A stretch of 64,000 bases of DNA from Terriglobia bacterium (lineage in GTDB: Bacteria; Acidobacteriota; Terriglobia; UBA7540). The translations under genes and the position numbers were made by a program. The stretch lies in NCBI GenBank assembly GCA_020072655.1, contig JAIQGH010000005.1, positions 58,293 through 122,292 on the forward strand, in the 5' to 3' direction. This document shows positions 41,953 to 49,709 of this stretch, in pieces (positions within the stretch are counted from its first letter, which is position 1; each line of letters opens with the position of its first letter). Below the pieces are notes generated by a model. It ran no database searches, was not told where the DNA came from, and worked only from the letters and a program-made list of their open reading frames with translations.

Positions 41953-43029
41953 TCAGAAGAGGCGAATGCGGAGGGTCAGATACTTCTTCGGATTCTTCCG
42001 GAACTCCGTCAGGAATTCGCGCAGCGATTGCGAACTCGTGCTGAGGTTGTTAAACAGGGTGGGGTCGGTGGAGAGCTTCCCCAGCGTGCCCTGGCCCTGG
42101 TCGATGCGCGCCGAGACGGTGTTCAGATGGTCGAAAGTCTCATTCATGCGGTTATAGAGCTGGGGGTCCGTGGCAAGTTTGCCGAGTGTGCCCTGGCCCT
42201 TGTTGACGTTGTCGACCATGGTGTTGGCGCGCCCCACGAGCTGTTCCACCTGGTTGTAGACGGAAGGATCGTTAAGGAATTTGGCCAGGCTGCCCTTGCC
42301 GGTTTGAACGTCATCCAGAACCTTGTTAAGCCGGTCGATGCTAGCGACCGTGCGGTTATAGAGGGTCTCATCGGTCATGAGTTTGCCGATGGTCCCCTCC
42401 CCCCGCTCCACGCGCGCGACGACGTTCTGCACGCTGGCGGTCACTTGGTTCATGCGGTTGTAAAAGGTCTGGTCGTAAATGATCTTGCCCAGTGAGCCCT
42501 TGCCGGCTTGAATCTGCCCGGTGATGTCGTTGAGCTTGTCACTGAGGACCCGCAGGTTGGAAATGACGTCGTTCGTGTTCTGGACAATGCGCTTGATGTC
42601 CGCTTCCTCGGCGCTCTTCACCACTCCACCGCTGGCAACCACGGGCTGGTCGGGCTGGCCGCGGCTGATGTCCACATAGGCGTCGCCGAGCAGGCCAGCC
42701 GTCTGTAGACGTGCCACCGAATCCGTTCGGATTTCCTTTCGGTAGGAGACCGGGACGCGCATCGTGACCTCGACGGTGCGCTCCGGCTCCGCAAAATCAG
42801 AGATGCGAATGCTCTCGACGGCGCCTACCGGCACGCCGGCAAGCCGTACCTGGGACCCGGCGCGCAGCCCCGCGGCGCCGGAAAAGTAGGTTTTCAGCGT
42901 GTACTTACGGGTGAAGATGCCCACCTGCCCGCTGATGAAAAACACGCCCACGCCGAAGACGGCCAAACTCACCAGCACCATCATACCGACACGAAGTTGT
43001 GCCCATGAAATCTGTTTGCGCTGAGGCAT
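41953..43029 (-). CDS. mlaD: MCE/MlaD-family substrate-binding protein with repeated C-terminal segment
   Basis: A 358-residue protein with one N-terminal membrane helix (VGMMVLVSLAVFGVGVFFIS), one MCE domain (about 40-120: YTLKTYFSGAAGLRAGSQV; VRLAGVPVGAVESI; GLLGDAYVDISRG) and a long C-terminal region made of five about 36-residue repeats with the core GKGSLGK or GQGTLGKL followed by a LYN motif. E. coli MlaD ends soon after its MCE domain; the repeats predict extended helices, possibly a tube or bridge. It is the last gene of mlaE-mlaF-mlaD. The start at 43029 has GGGGGAGG upstream. Confidence 0.92.
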   Translation of the reverse strand: MPQRKQISWAQLRVGMMVLVSLAVFGVGVFFISGQVGIFTRKYTLKTYFSGAAGLRAGSQVRLAGVPVGAVESIRISDFAEPERTVEVTMRVPVSYRKEIRTDSVARLQTAGLLGDAYVDISRGQPDQPVVASGGVVKSAEEADIKRIVQNTNDVISNLRVLSDKLNDITGQIQAGKGSLGKIIYDQTFYNRMNQVTASVQNVVARVERGEGTIGKLMTDETLYNRTVASIDRLNKVLDDVQTGKGSLAKFLNDPSVYNQVEQLVGRANTMVDNVNKGQGTLGKLATDPQLYNRMNETFDHLNTVSARIDQGQGTLGKLSTDPTLFNNLSTSSQSLREFLTEFRKNPKKYLTLRIRLF

Positions 43030-43092
43030 TGCGGACCTCCCCCTTTGGAACCCTCCGCCGCTATTGTAGTCCATCCCTGCGGCGCGAGCGAA

Positions 43093-43947
43093 TCAGGAGA
43101 GGAATTTTCGGAGGTAGGGGTCGGGATTCGAAGTCAGCTCCTCCTTCGATCCCCAGAAGTGCACGCCCCCGTCGCGCAGCACCACAAAGCGAGTCGCGGC
43201 GCGCTGGCCGGACGCGCCGTCGGCGGGAGCGGGAACCAGGGCTTGCCGCTCGGACGAATACGCGAAGTTCGCGAGCACGAACGCATCCGCGAGCCGCTGC
43301 GTAACCACCAGCGTGCTCACCCCTCCGACGTCGCGCAGCTTGGCGATGAGGACATTGATTGTGTGGGCGGTCACGGGGTCAAGCCCGGCCGTGGGCGAAT
43401 CGTAGAGCATGATTTCCGGCTCGCTGGCGATAGCACGGGCGATGGCGACTCGGCGGCGCATGCCTCCGGACAGTTCCGACGGCATCTTCTCCAGCGTCTG
43501 CTCCAACTCGACGAAACGCAGCACTTCCCGCACCCGCTGCTCGATCTGTGCCTCGCTCTTCTCGCCTCCCTCGCGCAGACGATAGGCCACATTCTCGTAG
43601 ACTGAGAGGGAATCGAACAGAGCCCCTTCCTGGAAGACAATGCCCATCCTCCGTCGCAGCGGGAACATTTCGGGCTCCGTCAGCGGAGCCACATCCTGCC
43701 CATCCACGAGGATTCGGCCTGAGTCCGGCTTCAGCAGGCCAAGGATCAGCCTGAGCAGCACGGACTTTCCGGAACCAGTGACGCCCAGCAGCACGAGCGT
43801 CTCTCCCCGGCTGAGGCTAAAGGACACATCCTCCAGCACTACCTTGTCTTCAAAGGAGAGAGATACATGGCAAAGTTCGATGGCGGCTGCCGTTTGCGCG
43901 GCCGCCGGGCCGAACGCCAGTGGGCCTTGCGTATCCTGCAATTTCAC
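43093..43947 (-). CDS. mlaF: MlaF-like ABC transporter ATPase
   Basis: A 284-residue ABC ATPase. Walker A is GVTGSGKSVLL, the Q-loop is IVFQEGALFDSLSV, the signature is LSGGMRRRVAIARA and the Walker B region is IMLYDSPTAGLDPV. The residue after the Walker B Asp is normally the catalytic Glu (DEP); here it is Ser (DSP). The rest of the site is intact. It would power phospholipid movement by MlaE and MlaD, whose genes flank it. An extra N-terminal 20 residues are Ala-rich. Confidence 0.93.
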   Translation of the reverse strand: MKLQDTQGPLAFGPAAAQTAAAIELCHVSLSFEDKVVLEDVSFSLSRGETLVLLGVTGSGKSVLLRLILGLLKPDSGRILVDGQDVAPLTEPEMFPLRRRMGIVFQEGALFDSLSVYENVAYRLREGGEKSEAQIEQRVREVLRFVELEQTLEKMPSELSGGMRRRVAIARAIASEPEIMLYDSPTAGLDPVTAHTINVLIAKLRDVGGVSTLVVTQRLADAFVLANFAYSSERQALVPAPADGASGQRAATRFVVLRDGGVHFWGSKEELTSNPDPYLRKFLS

Positions 43948-44013
43948 AGCGAAATATTCTCTCCGGACTGGGGGGTCCCACCCACCATTTTATCGCCGGT
44001 CGAGAGCCTTGTA

Positions 44014-44793
44014 CTAGAAGAACCCGATGGCAATAAGGAATTTAGTATAGAAGAAGTCCAGAACGAGGATGAGCACGCAGGACGCCACGACCGCCTGCGT
44101 CGTCGAGCGGCCCACGCCTTCGGTGCCGCCTTTCGTGTGCAACCCAAAATAGCATCCCACCAGGGCGACGATGACGGCGAAGAAAAACGGCTTCGTCAGA
44201 CCCTGGACGATATCCTCAGAGTGCAGCGCCTGCAGCGCGGAGTTCCAGTATTCGGCGCTGCTGAGCCGCGCTGTGGACATACTGACAACGGCGCCGCCCA
44301 GCATTCCGAATAGGTCCGAGAGCACGGTCAGCAGCGGCAGGGTGATGAGCGCGGCGTAGAGCCGCGGGGAGACCAGCTTGCGCAGGGGGTCGGTTCCCAG
44401 CGCGCGCATGGCGTCGATCTGTTCGCTGACGAGCATGGAGCCGATTTCCGAGGCAATGCCGGAACTATTCCGCCCGGCGACCATCAACGCCGTGAGCACC
44501 GGCCCCAACTCTCGGACCATCGAGAGCGCGACCACCTGCCCCAGCAGGCCCGTCTCGCCAAACGTGCTAAGCGTCCGGTACGTCTGCAGCGCCAGCACGC
44601 CACCGGTGAAAAAGCCCGTGAGGAGGACGATCGGCAACGAACCAAAACCGATGACATCCATCTGAATGAGCGTGTCGATCAGATAACGCGGTGCGGTGAA
44701 AAGGTGGCCAAGAGAGTTGAGGAGCAGTTCCGTGAACTCCTGGACGGCCAGCACCTTGCGTTTGAAGAAATTATCCAATGAGATGCCGTTCAC
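44014..44793 (-). CDS. mlaE: MlaE-like ABC transporter permease
   Basis: A 259-residue membrane protein of the MlaE/TGD1 family with five to six hydrophobic segments (LPIVLLTGFFTGGVLALQTY; VLTALMVAGRNSSGIASEIG; FFFAVIVALVGCYFGLHTKGG). The motifs MLVSEQIDAMRALGTDP and GVGRSTTQAVV are diagnostic for the family. It starts at GTG with GGAGG upstream and is the first gene of the operon with the ATPase and MCE protein. The system most likely moves phospholipids between inner and outer membranes. Confidence 0.94.
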   Translation of the reverse strand: MNGISLDNFFKRKVLAVQEFTELLLNSLGHLFTAPRYLIDTLIQMDVIGFGSLPIVLLTGFFTGGVLALQTYRTLSTFGETGLLGQVVALSMVRELGPVLTALMVAGRNSSGIASEIGSMLVSEQIDAMRALGTDPLRKLVSPRLYAALITLPLLTVLSDLFGMLGGAVVSMSTARLSSAEYWNSALQALHSEDIVQGLTKPFFFAVIVALVGCYFGLHTKGGTEGVGRSTTQAVVASCVLILVLDFFYTKFLIAIGFF

Positions 44794-44963
44794 GGTCGCC
44801 GCGACTCCTCCCTCCCGCCTCGGCCGCCTGGGCGGCCCAACGGCAATCTAGCCTTGGGGCATTCCGTAAGTCAAGCGCGCAGTGGGGACGGAACACAAAC
44901 TCTCCCTGGCACGTGCCGCAAAGCCCTTGGCGGCTGATGGCGATTCGTGTAGGCTTTCCTGCG

Positions 44964-45872
44964 ATGCCGCCCGAGCGACACTTCCGCTTGGCGCTTGTCC
45001 AGATGGCCTGCTCCCCGGACCCCGAGGAGAACCTGCGGCGGGCGGGCGCCCGCGTGGAGGAAGCGGCGGAGGCGGGCGCGCGGATAGTCTGCCTGCCCGA
45101 GCTTTTCCGCTCGCAGTATTTCTGCCAGCGGGAAGACCATGCTTCTTTTGATCTGGCGGAGGCGGTGCCTGGCCCGACGACGGAGGCGCTGGGAAAAATC
45201 GCGCGCCTGAGGAAGGTGGCCATCGTCGCCCCGATATTCGAGCGCCGGGCGGCGGGGCTTTATCACAACAGCGCCGCCATTATTGATTCGGGTGGGCAGG
45301 TCGCGGGAGTCTACCGAAAGATGCACATCCCCGACGACCCCGCCTATTACGAAAAGTTCTACTTCACCCCCGGCGACCGCGGCTTCTCGGCCTTTGAAAC
45401 CAGCGTGGGCCGCATCGCCACGCTGATCTGCTGGGACCAGTGGTTTCCGGAAGGGGCGCGCCTGGCAGCGCTCGAAGGCGCGAACGTGCTCTTTTATCCA
45501 ACGGCGATCGGCTGGCATCCCGAGGAGAAAGAGCAGTCTGGCACCGCTCAGCGCGACGCTTGGCGCACGATCCAGCGCGCCCACGCCATCGCCAACGGGG
45601 TTTACGTCGCCGTGGTCAATCGCGTCGGCCATGAGAGGATCCCCGGCGCGCTCGGAAAGGGGATCGAATTCTGGGGATCATCGTTTCTCTCGGATCCCTT
45701 CGGCATCGTCACGGCCGAGGCTTCTGCGGATCGCGAGGAGATTCTGGTTGGCGAGGTCGATCTTGACCATCTGGAGGAAGTGCGGCGCAACTGGCCCTTC
45801 CTCCGCGACCGGCGGATCGACGCCTACCACGGCCTCGACCAGCGGTTTCTCGACAAGGGATTGAATCATTGA
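44964..45872 (+). CDS. aguB: N-carbamoylputrescine amidase
   Basis: A 302-residue nitrilase-fold hydrolase. The catalytic triad is visible: Glu in VCLPELFRSQYF, Lys in GVYRKMHIPDDP, and Cys in TLICWDQWFPEGARL. YEKFYFTPGD and HRIDAYHGL-like C-terminal features match the AguB branch rather than other nitrilases. It hydrolyses N-carbamoylputrescine to putrescine, ammonia and CO2. The agmatine deiminase gene follows directly and makes its substrate. ATG at 44964 was chosen since the conserved region begins there. Its last residues (LNH) and TGA are part of an octamer repeat. Confidence 0.93.
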   Translation: MPPERHFRLALVQMACSPDPEENLRRAGARVEEAAEAGARIVCLPELFRSQYFCQREDHASFDLAEAVPGPTTEALGKIARLRKVAIVAPIFERRAAGLYHNSAAIIDSGGQVAGVYRKMHIPDDPAYYEKFYFTPGDRGFSAFETSVGRIATLICWDQWFPEGARLAALEGANVLFYPTAIGWHPEEKEQSGTAQRDAWRTIQRAHAIANGVYVAVVNRVGHERIPGALGKGIEFWGSSFLSDPFGIVTAEASADREEILVGEVDLDHLEEVRRNWPFLRDRRIDAYHGLDQRFLDKGLNH

Positions 45873-46018
45873 TTCAATGAGTCATTGTCTCATTGGACCG
45901 GCGGGTGAGCGTTCCGACTCGCGTGGAGACCACAAACTGAAATGGGTCAATGGACAGATGATTCAATGATTCAATCGCTCAATCACTCAATGGCTCAATC
46001 ATCCAATCACCCGATTGA
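45863..46018. repeat. Inverted 8-bp tandem arrays between aguB and aguA
   Basis: Left arm (45863-45894): four octamers of GANTCATT type. Right arm (45947-46018): nine octamers of TCAATNNN type, the reverse complement pattern. About 50 bases lie between. The aguB stop is in the left arm, and all candidate aguA start codons are at or in the right arm. Confidence 0.85.
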
Positions 46019-47081
46019 AGGGGACAGTTGTGCGGCGCAGAGCTTTCGCCACCCTGCCGAATGGGAGCCGCACGAGGCCACCTGGATTGGCTGGCCCGCC
46101 AATCGCGCCGACTGGCCCGGCAAATTCGCCCCCATTCCCTGGGTCTATGGCGAAATCGTGCGCAAACTCTCGCCGGGCGAAATCGTGCGCATTTTGGTCA
46201 ATTCCGCCCGGCACGAAGTCGCGGCACGGCGGATCCTGAAACGAGTGGGGGTTGACCCGGCGCGCGTCGAATTCTTCCGCTTCCCCACCAACCGCGGGTG
46301 GACACGTGATTCCGGCCCCATCTTCGTAAAGCGCTCGCGCCCCGGTCCGGAAGTGGCGATCGTGAGATTCCGTTTCAACGGATGGGCGCGTTATCCCGAT
46401 TGGCAGAGGGATGATGCCGTTCCCGAGCGTGTCGCCGAGGCCTTCCGGCTGCGGCTCTTCCCCGCGAAGGTCGCCGGCCGGAGCTTTGTGCTTGAGGGCG
46501 GCAGCGTTGACGCGAACGGGCAAGGAACCCTCCTCACTACCGAAGAGTGCCTGCTCGATCAGACCGCCCAGGCGCGAAATCCCGGACTCACGCGCCCGGA
46601 GATCGAATGCGCTCTCCGAGAATATCTGGGAGTTCGAAAGGTTCTCTGGCTGGGCCGCGGCATCGCCGGGGACGACACCCATGGCCACATTGACGATGTA
46701 TGCCGTTTCGTCGGCCCGCGGACGGTGGTCCTCTGCCAAGAAGACAATCCAGCCGACCCTAATTACGGGCCACTCGAGGAAAACCGCGAGCGGCTCCAGT
46801 CGATGCGTCTCACAGACAGCTCGAAGATTGACGTTATCCCTCTGCCCATGCCCGAGCCGCTATTCCTTGATGGCCAGCGCCTTCCGGCGAGCTACGCGAA
46901 TTTCTACATCGCCAACGCGGCAGTCCTTGTGCCTACCTTTAATGACCCGAACGACCGCGTCGCCCTGGGGACGCTCGGGGAACTCTTCCGCGATCGCCCC
47001 GTGGTCGGCATCCACGCCGTGGACTTGGGTTGGGGCCTTGGCACGCTCCACTGCCTCACCCGGGAACAGCCCGCCGTGTAG
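45942..47081 (+). CDS. aguA: Agmatine deiminase
   Basis: A protein of up to 379 residues in the peptidylarginine-deiminase-like family. The conserved domain begins at HPAEWEPHEATWIGWP; catalytic features include the Asp in GWTRDSGPIF, the His in DDTHGHIDDVCRF and the nucleophilic Cys in GLGTLHCLTREQPAV at the C-terminus. It converts agmatine to N-carbamoylputrescine, the AguB substrate. Three in-frame ATGs (45942, 45966, 45990) lie exactly 24 bases apart because the 5' end is an octamer repeat, so the true start is ambiguous; none has a strong ribosome site. The repeat adds an unusual 8-residue-period N-terminus (MIQSLNHS, MAQSSNHP). Confidence 0.9.
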   Translation: MGQWTDDSMIQSLNHSMAQSSNHPIEGDSCAAQSFRHPAEWEPHEATWIGWPANRADWPGKFAPIPWVYGEIVRKLSPGEIVRILVNSARHEVAARRILKRVGVDPARVEFFRFPTNRGWTRDSGPIFVKRSRPGPEVAIVRFRFNGWARYPDWQRDDAVPERVAEAFRLRLFPAKVAGRSFVLEGGSVDANGQGTLLTTEECLLDQTAQARNPGLTRPEIECALREYLGVRKVLWLGRGIAGDDTHGHIDDVCRFVGPRTVVLCQEDNPADPNYGPLEENRERLQSMRLTDSSKIDVIPLPMPEPLFLDGQRLPASYANFYIANAAVLVPTFNDPNDRVALGTLGELFRDRPVVGIHAVDLGWGLGTLHCLTREQPAV

Positions 47082-47167
47082 CGGACGCGACCGTCAGCCG
47101 GCACGGGCGCAGGCTGCGCGTGGCGGCCCCTCGCGTTCGCCGAGCGCTCGGAAAGGATGCTGCGGGA

Positions 47168-48046
47168 CTATTCTCGGAAGTAGCGGAGCCCGTAAAACCA
47201 GTTCTGTCCTGCTACGTGCGGAGCGCGATACCGCACCTCGGCTTTCCGCTCAAACTCCTGCACGCCTCCGCTGTAAGGACAGATCACACTGACGAATTCA
47301 CCCAGGGAGAGTTGCATTTTCAGACAGAGGGCCAGTCCACCCTTGGAAAGATTCTCGGTTTTGACAATTTCCTCATCACCCTTGCTGTTGCGGACGAGTG
47401 CGCGCAGCTTGACCGCCATGCGCTTATAGAGCCGCCTTTCGACCTTACCATCCCATTTGCCGACTACCGGTGAAACGGGCGCCTGTGGGGCCGCCGGAGG
47501 GATCTCCTTTGGCCGGCGGGTGACGTCCGCGTAGCTCCAGGTTGCGAGATGGCCGCAGCGATCACAGAGCTTCTGTAACGTTCCGGCGGACTCCAGCAGT
47601 TCCACTTCGACCAAGTTCAGCACGAGAAGCCCCTGCTTGCCGCAGCCCAAGCATTCGAGCAGGGCCGCAGCGCTCAAGCCCGCGGGGTCGAGCGGGGGAG
47701 GAAATTCGATGTCCCAGAGGGTGCGTTCCTTTTCCAGGCATTCGACTCCCCAGCCAAGATATTCCTCGCTCTGCAATCGGACCTCTCCGACCACCCGGAA
47801 ATCCGCCTCGCGGAAGTTTTCCAGGTTGATGATCCGCAAGGTCTCATCGGGCGCCACGCGGTGCTTGAGCGCGATGAGCGCGCCATCTCGATTGATGATG
47901 ATTGTGCACGTATTCTCGACGAAATCGCCGGCGCTGCCTCCAAAGCTCATCACCCGAATCGGAATGCTAAGCTTAAGGCGTTCGGTTTGGCGTTGACGGG
48001 GGCTGGTCTCGGCAGCCTGCGTAGGCTCTTCGGCGGGTGTCAACAT
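47168..48046 (-). CDS. Tandem PilZ-domain protein with central CxxC pair
   Basis: A 292-residue protein. Residues 20-120 are a PilZ-like domain (RLKLSIPIRVMSFGG; a degenerate second motif NRDGALI). Residues 130-185 hold two CxxC pairs (LECLGCGKQ and LCDRCGHLATW), a likely zinc ribbon. Residues 210-292 are a better PilZ domain with VERRLYKRMAVKLRA and the NLSKGGLAL motif that contacts c-di-GMP. Only the second domain looks fully able to bind ligand. ATG at 48046 was taken as the start; the upstream open frame lacks conserved features. A cytoplasmic c-di-GMP effector role is inferred. Confidence 0.78.
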   Translation of the reverse strand: MLTPAEEPTQAAETSPRQRQTERLKLSIPIRVMSFGGSAGDFVENTCTIIINRDGALIALKHRVAPDETLRIINLENFREADFRVVGEVRLQSEEYLGWGVECLEKERTLWDIEFPPPLDPAGLSAAALLECLGCGKQGLLVLNLVEVELLESAGTLQKLCDRCGHLATWSYADVTRRPKEIPPAAPQAPVSPVVGKWDGKVERRLYKRMAVKLRALVRNSKGDEEIVKTENLSKGGLALCLKMQLSLGEFVSVICPYSGGVQEFERKAEVRYRAPHVAGQNWFYGLRYFRE

Positions 48047-48880
48047 GCCCGCGTTATATCTCAACTTCTCTCCGAAGTGCAATCCCCTCCAGGCCATCGG
48101 GGGCCCACCCGGGGACGGGTGCGGCGGGGAGTTCCGACTCCTGCGGAAGGAGCGACAGATCAGCAGGAATGGCACGCGCTCACATCCGTGCAGGGCATGT
48201 CGGGGTCGAGCCTAGTGGAGCGGCGACTGTGCTCGGTGCGATTTGGGCAAAAAAGAAGGGGGAGTTTCTCTCCCCCTAAGCGTCGGGTGTTGGGTCGAAA
48301 CTTTGAGCTTAACATCAGTCCAGTTCCTCTTCAGGAAGCAGCCTGATGTCGGCTCCAGTATGGGAGTGGCACGCGTAATACCAAAGGCGCCTGGCACTCC
48401 CCTTTCCCAATATATTTTGTAAATCCTTTCCTTATAGATAGTTATGGGCAGGGTTGGATTGCCTGTGCACGAGTCACAAGGCCTTCGGCTCTACCGATTA
48501 CGGTAATCGGAAGTCAAGAATACGGATTATTGCAGCCGAACCCCGGGGGAAGGGTGGGGGGGCAGCCCCCTGGCGGTGACGTATGAACCTACATCCCAAT
48601 GGTTCGCCTTGCTATCCATTCGAGCCCCGGCGGCGAAAATCGGCACCGCGGTCATGAGGCAATCAGAGGGCGGTTGCCTCCGCAGTGGGGTGGAAGCTCA
48701 CGGAACGTAAGGGCTTGCTTCTTCAAGCAAATTACTCGGCTGGTTTACTGCCATGATAATCTGGTGGGTGCCCGCTCGAATCCCGCGGAGGACTCCGAAA
48801 GAAGCGCCGCCAAGCACGAAGGGCGGCAAAAAGACCGCATCTGCGTCAAGGGGCGGGCACGCCTCACCCCGGAGTTGTTG
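48047..48880. other. Long divergent intergenic region upstream of the phosphatase gene
   Basis: About 830 bases between the divergent PilZ and CpsB-like genes. It contains a GGGGGAG/CTCCCCC hairpin (about 48260-48280), an AT-rich patch (48405-48450), the exact palindrome at 48494-48510 and a GAGGCAA/TTGCCTC hairpin (48656-48680). Open frames here have no recognisable domain. A long leader for the phosphatase gene is plausible. Confidence 0.45.
48494..48510. promoter_or_regulatory. Operator-like palindrome
   Basis: CCGATTACGGTAATCGG, a perfect 8-bp inverted repeat about one base, within the AT-richer part of the intergenic region, some 370 bases before the CpsB-like start. Confidence 0.4.
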
Positions 48881-49660
48881 ATGATTGACATTCACTGCCA
48901 CCCACTTTCCGGCGTTGACGACGGCCCCAGGAGCTTCGAGATCTCGGTTGAGATGTGCCGCATCGCTGCCGCCGACGGGATCACGCACCTGGTTGCCACG
49001 CCCCACTCCAACTACGAGTACCCGTACAATGCGGAAGCGAATCGGACCAAATTGGCAGAACTCCAGGCGGCCATCGGCGACGTGCCGAAACTCCTGCTGG
49101 GATGCGACTTTCACCTGTCTTACGAGAATATCCAGCAGGCGGTCGAGGGCCGCACGCAGTTCACGATCAATGGGACACACTATCTACTGGTGGAACTCGG
49201 CGAGCAGTTCATTCCCGAGCAGATTGACCGGGTATTCTACGAAATCCAATGTGCCGACCTGATTCCGATCCTGACCCACCCCGAGCGGCACCCGCTTCTG
49301 CAGCGCCGCCCCGAGCTGCTTTATCACTGGGTGACACGCGGCTGTCTGGTGCAAGTCACGGCCAAATCGTATACCGGGGGTTTTGGGCGGCGGGCACAGC
49401 GATTCTCCGAGCAGTGGCTGGAGCAAAACCTGATCCACTTCTTTGCCTCGGACGCCCATGACCCCAGATACCGTCCGCCAATACTCTCGGAGTGCTATCG
49501 GAAGGTGGAAGAGACTCGGGGGAAGGAAGTTGCCGAGCTTCTTCTCGAGGAGAATCCCCGGGCGGCGATCGAAGGGCGGCCTCTTGCCTCAACATGGGAG
49601 CCCATCGAGCCCCGCCTGCTCAAGCGCAAGCGAAGATGGTTCTCCTTCCTGGGCGGCTGA
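48881..49660 (+). CDS. CpsB/CapC-family tyrosine-protein phosphatase
   Basis: A 259-residue PHP-type metal phosphatase. N-terminal MIDIHCHPLSGVDDGPRS carries the first metal ligands; further ligands are in LVATPHSNYEYPY, LLGCDFHLSYEN, ILTHPERHPLLQRRPEL and HFFASDAHDPRYRPP. This is the CpsB/YwqE group that dephosphorylates bacterial tyrosine kinases controlling capsule and exopolysaccharide assembly. No kinase gene is adjacent. The C-terminal 20 residues are basic (LLKRKRRWFSFLGG), which may favour membrane contact. The start follows CGGAG at six-base spacing. Confidence 0.92.
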   Translation: MIDIHCHPLSGVDDGPRSFEISVEMCRIAAADGITHLVATPHSNYEYPYNAEANRTKLAELQAAIGDVPKLLLGCDFHLSYENIQQAVEGRTQFTINGTHYLLVELGEQFIPEQIDRVFYEIQCADLIPILTHPERHPLLQRRPELLYHWVTRGCLVQVTAKSYTGGFGRRAQRFSEQWLEQNLIHFFASDAHDPRYRPPILSECYRKVEETRGKEVAELLLEENPRAAIEGRPLASTWEPIEPRLLKRKRRWFSFLGG

Positions 49661-49709
49661 GCATCAACCGTTTCCCCGGCTCCTCAGGGGACTGTGTGTG
49701 ACGACCTGC

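Noticed and set aside
48380..48420. Sigma54-type promoter upstream of the CpsB-like gene (TGGCAC element)
   Set aside because: The -24 box matches but the -12 GC element is absent at the right spacing.
48540..48880. c-di-GMP riboswitch in the leader of the CpsB-like gene
   Set aside because: A GAGGCAA/TTGCCTC hairpin is present, but the conserved riboswitch core sequences are not.
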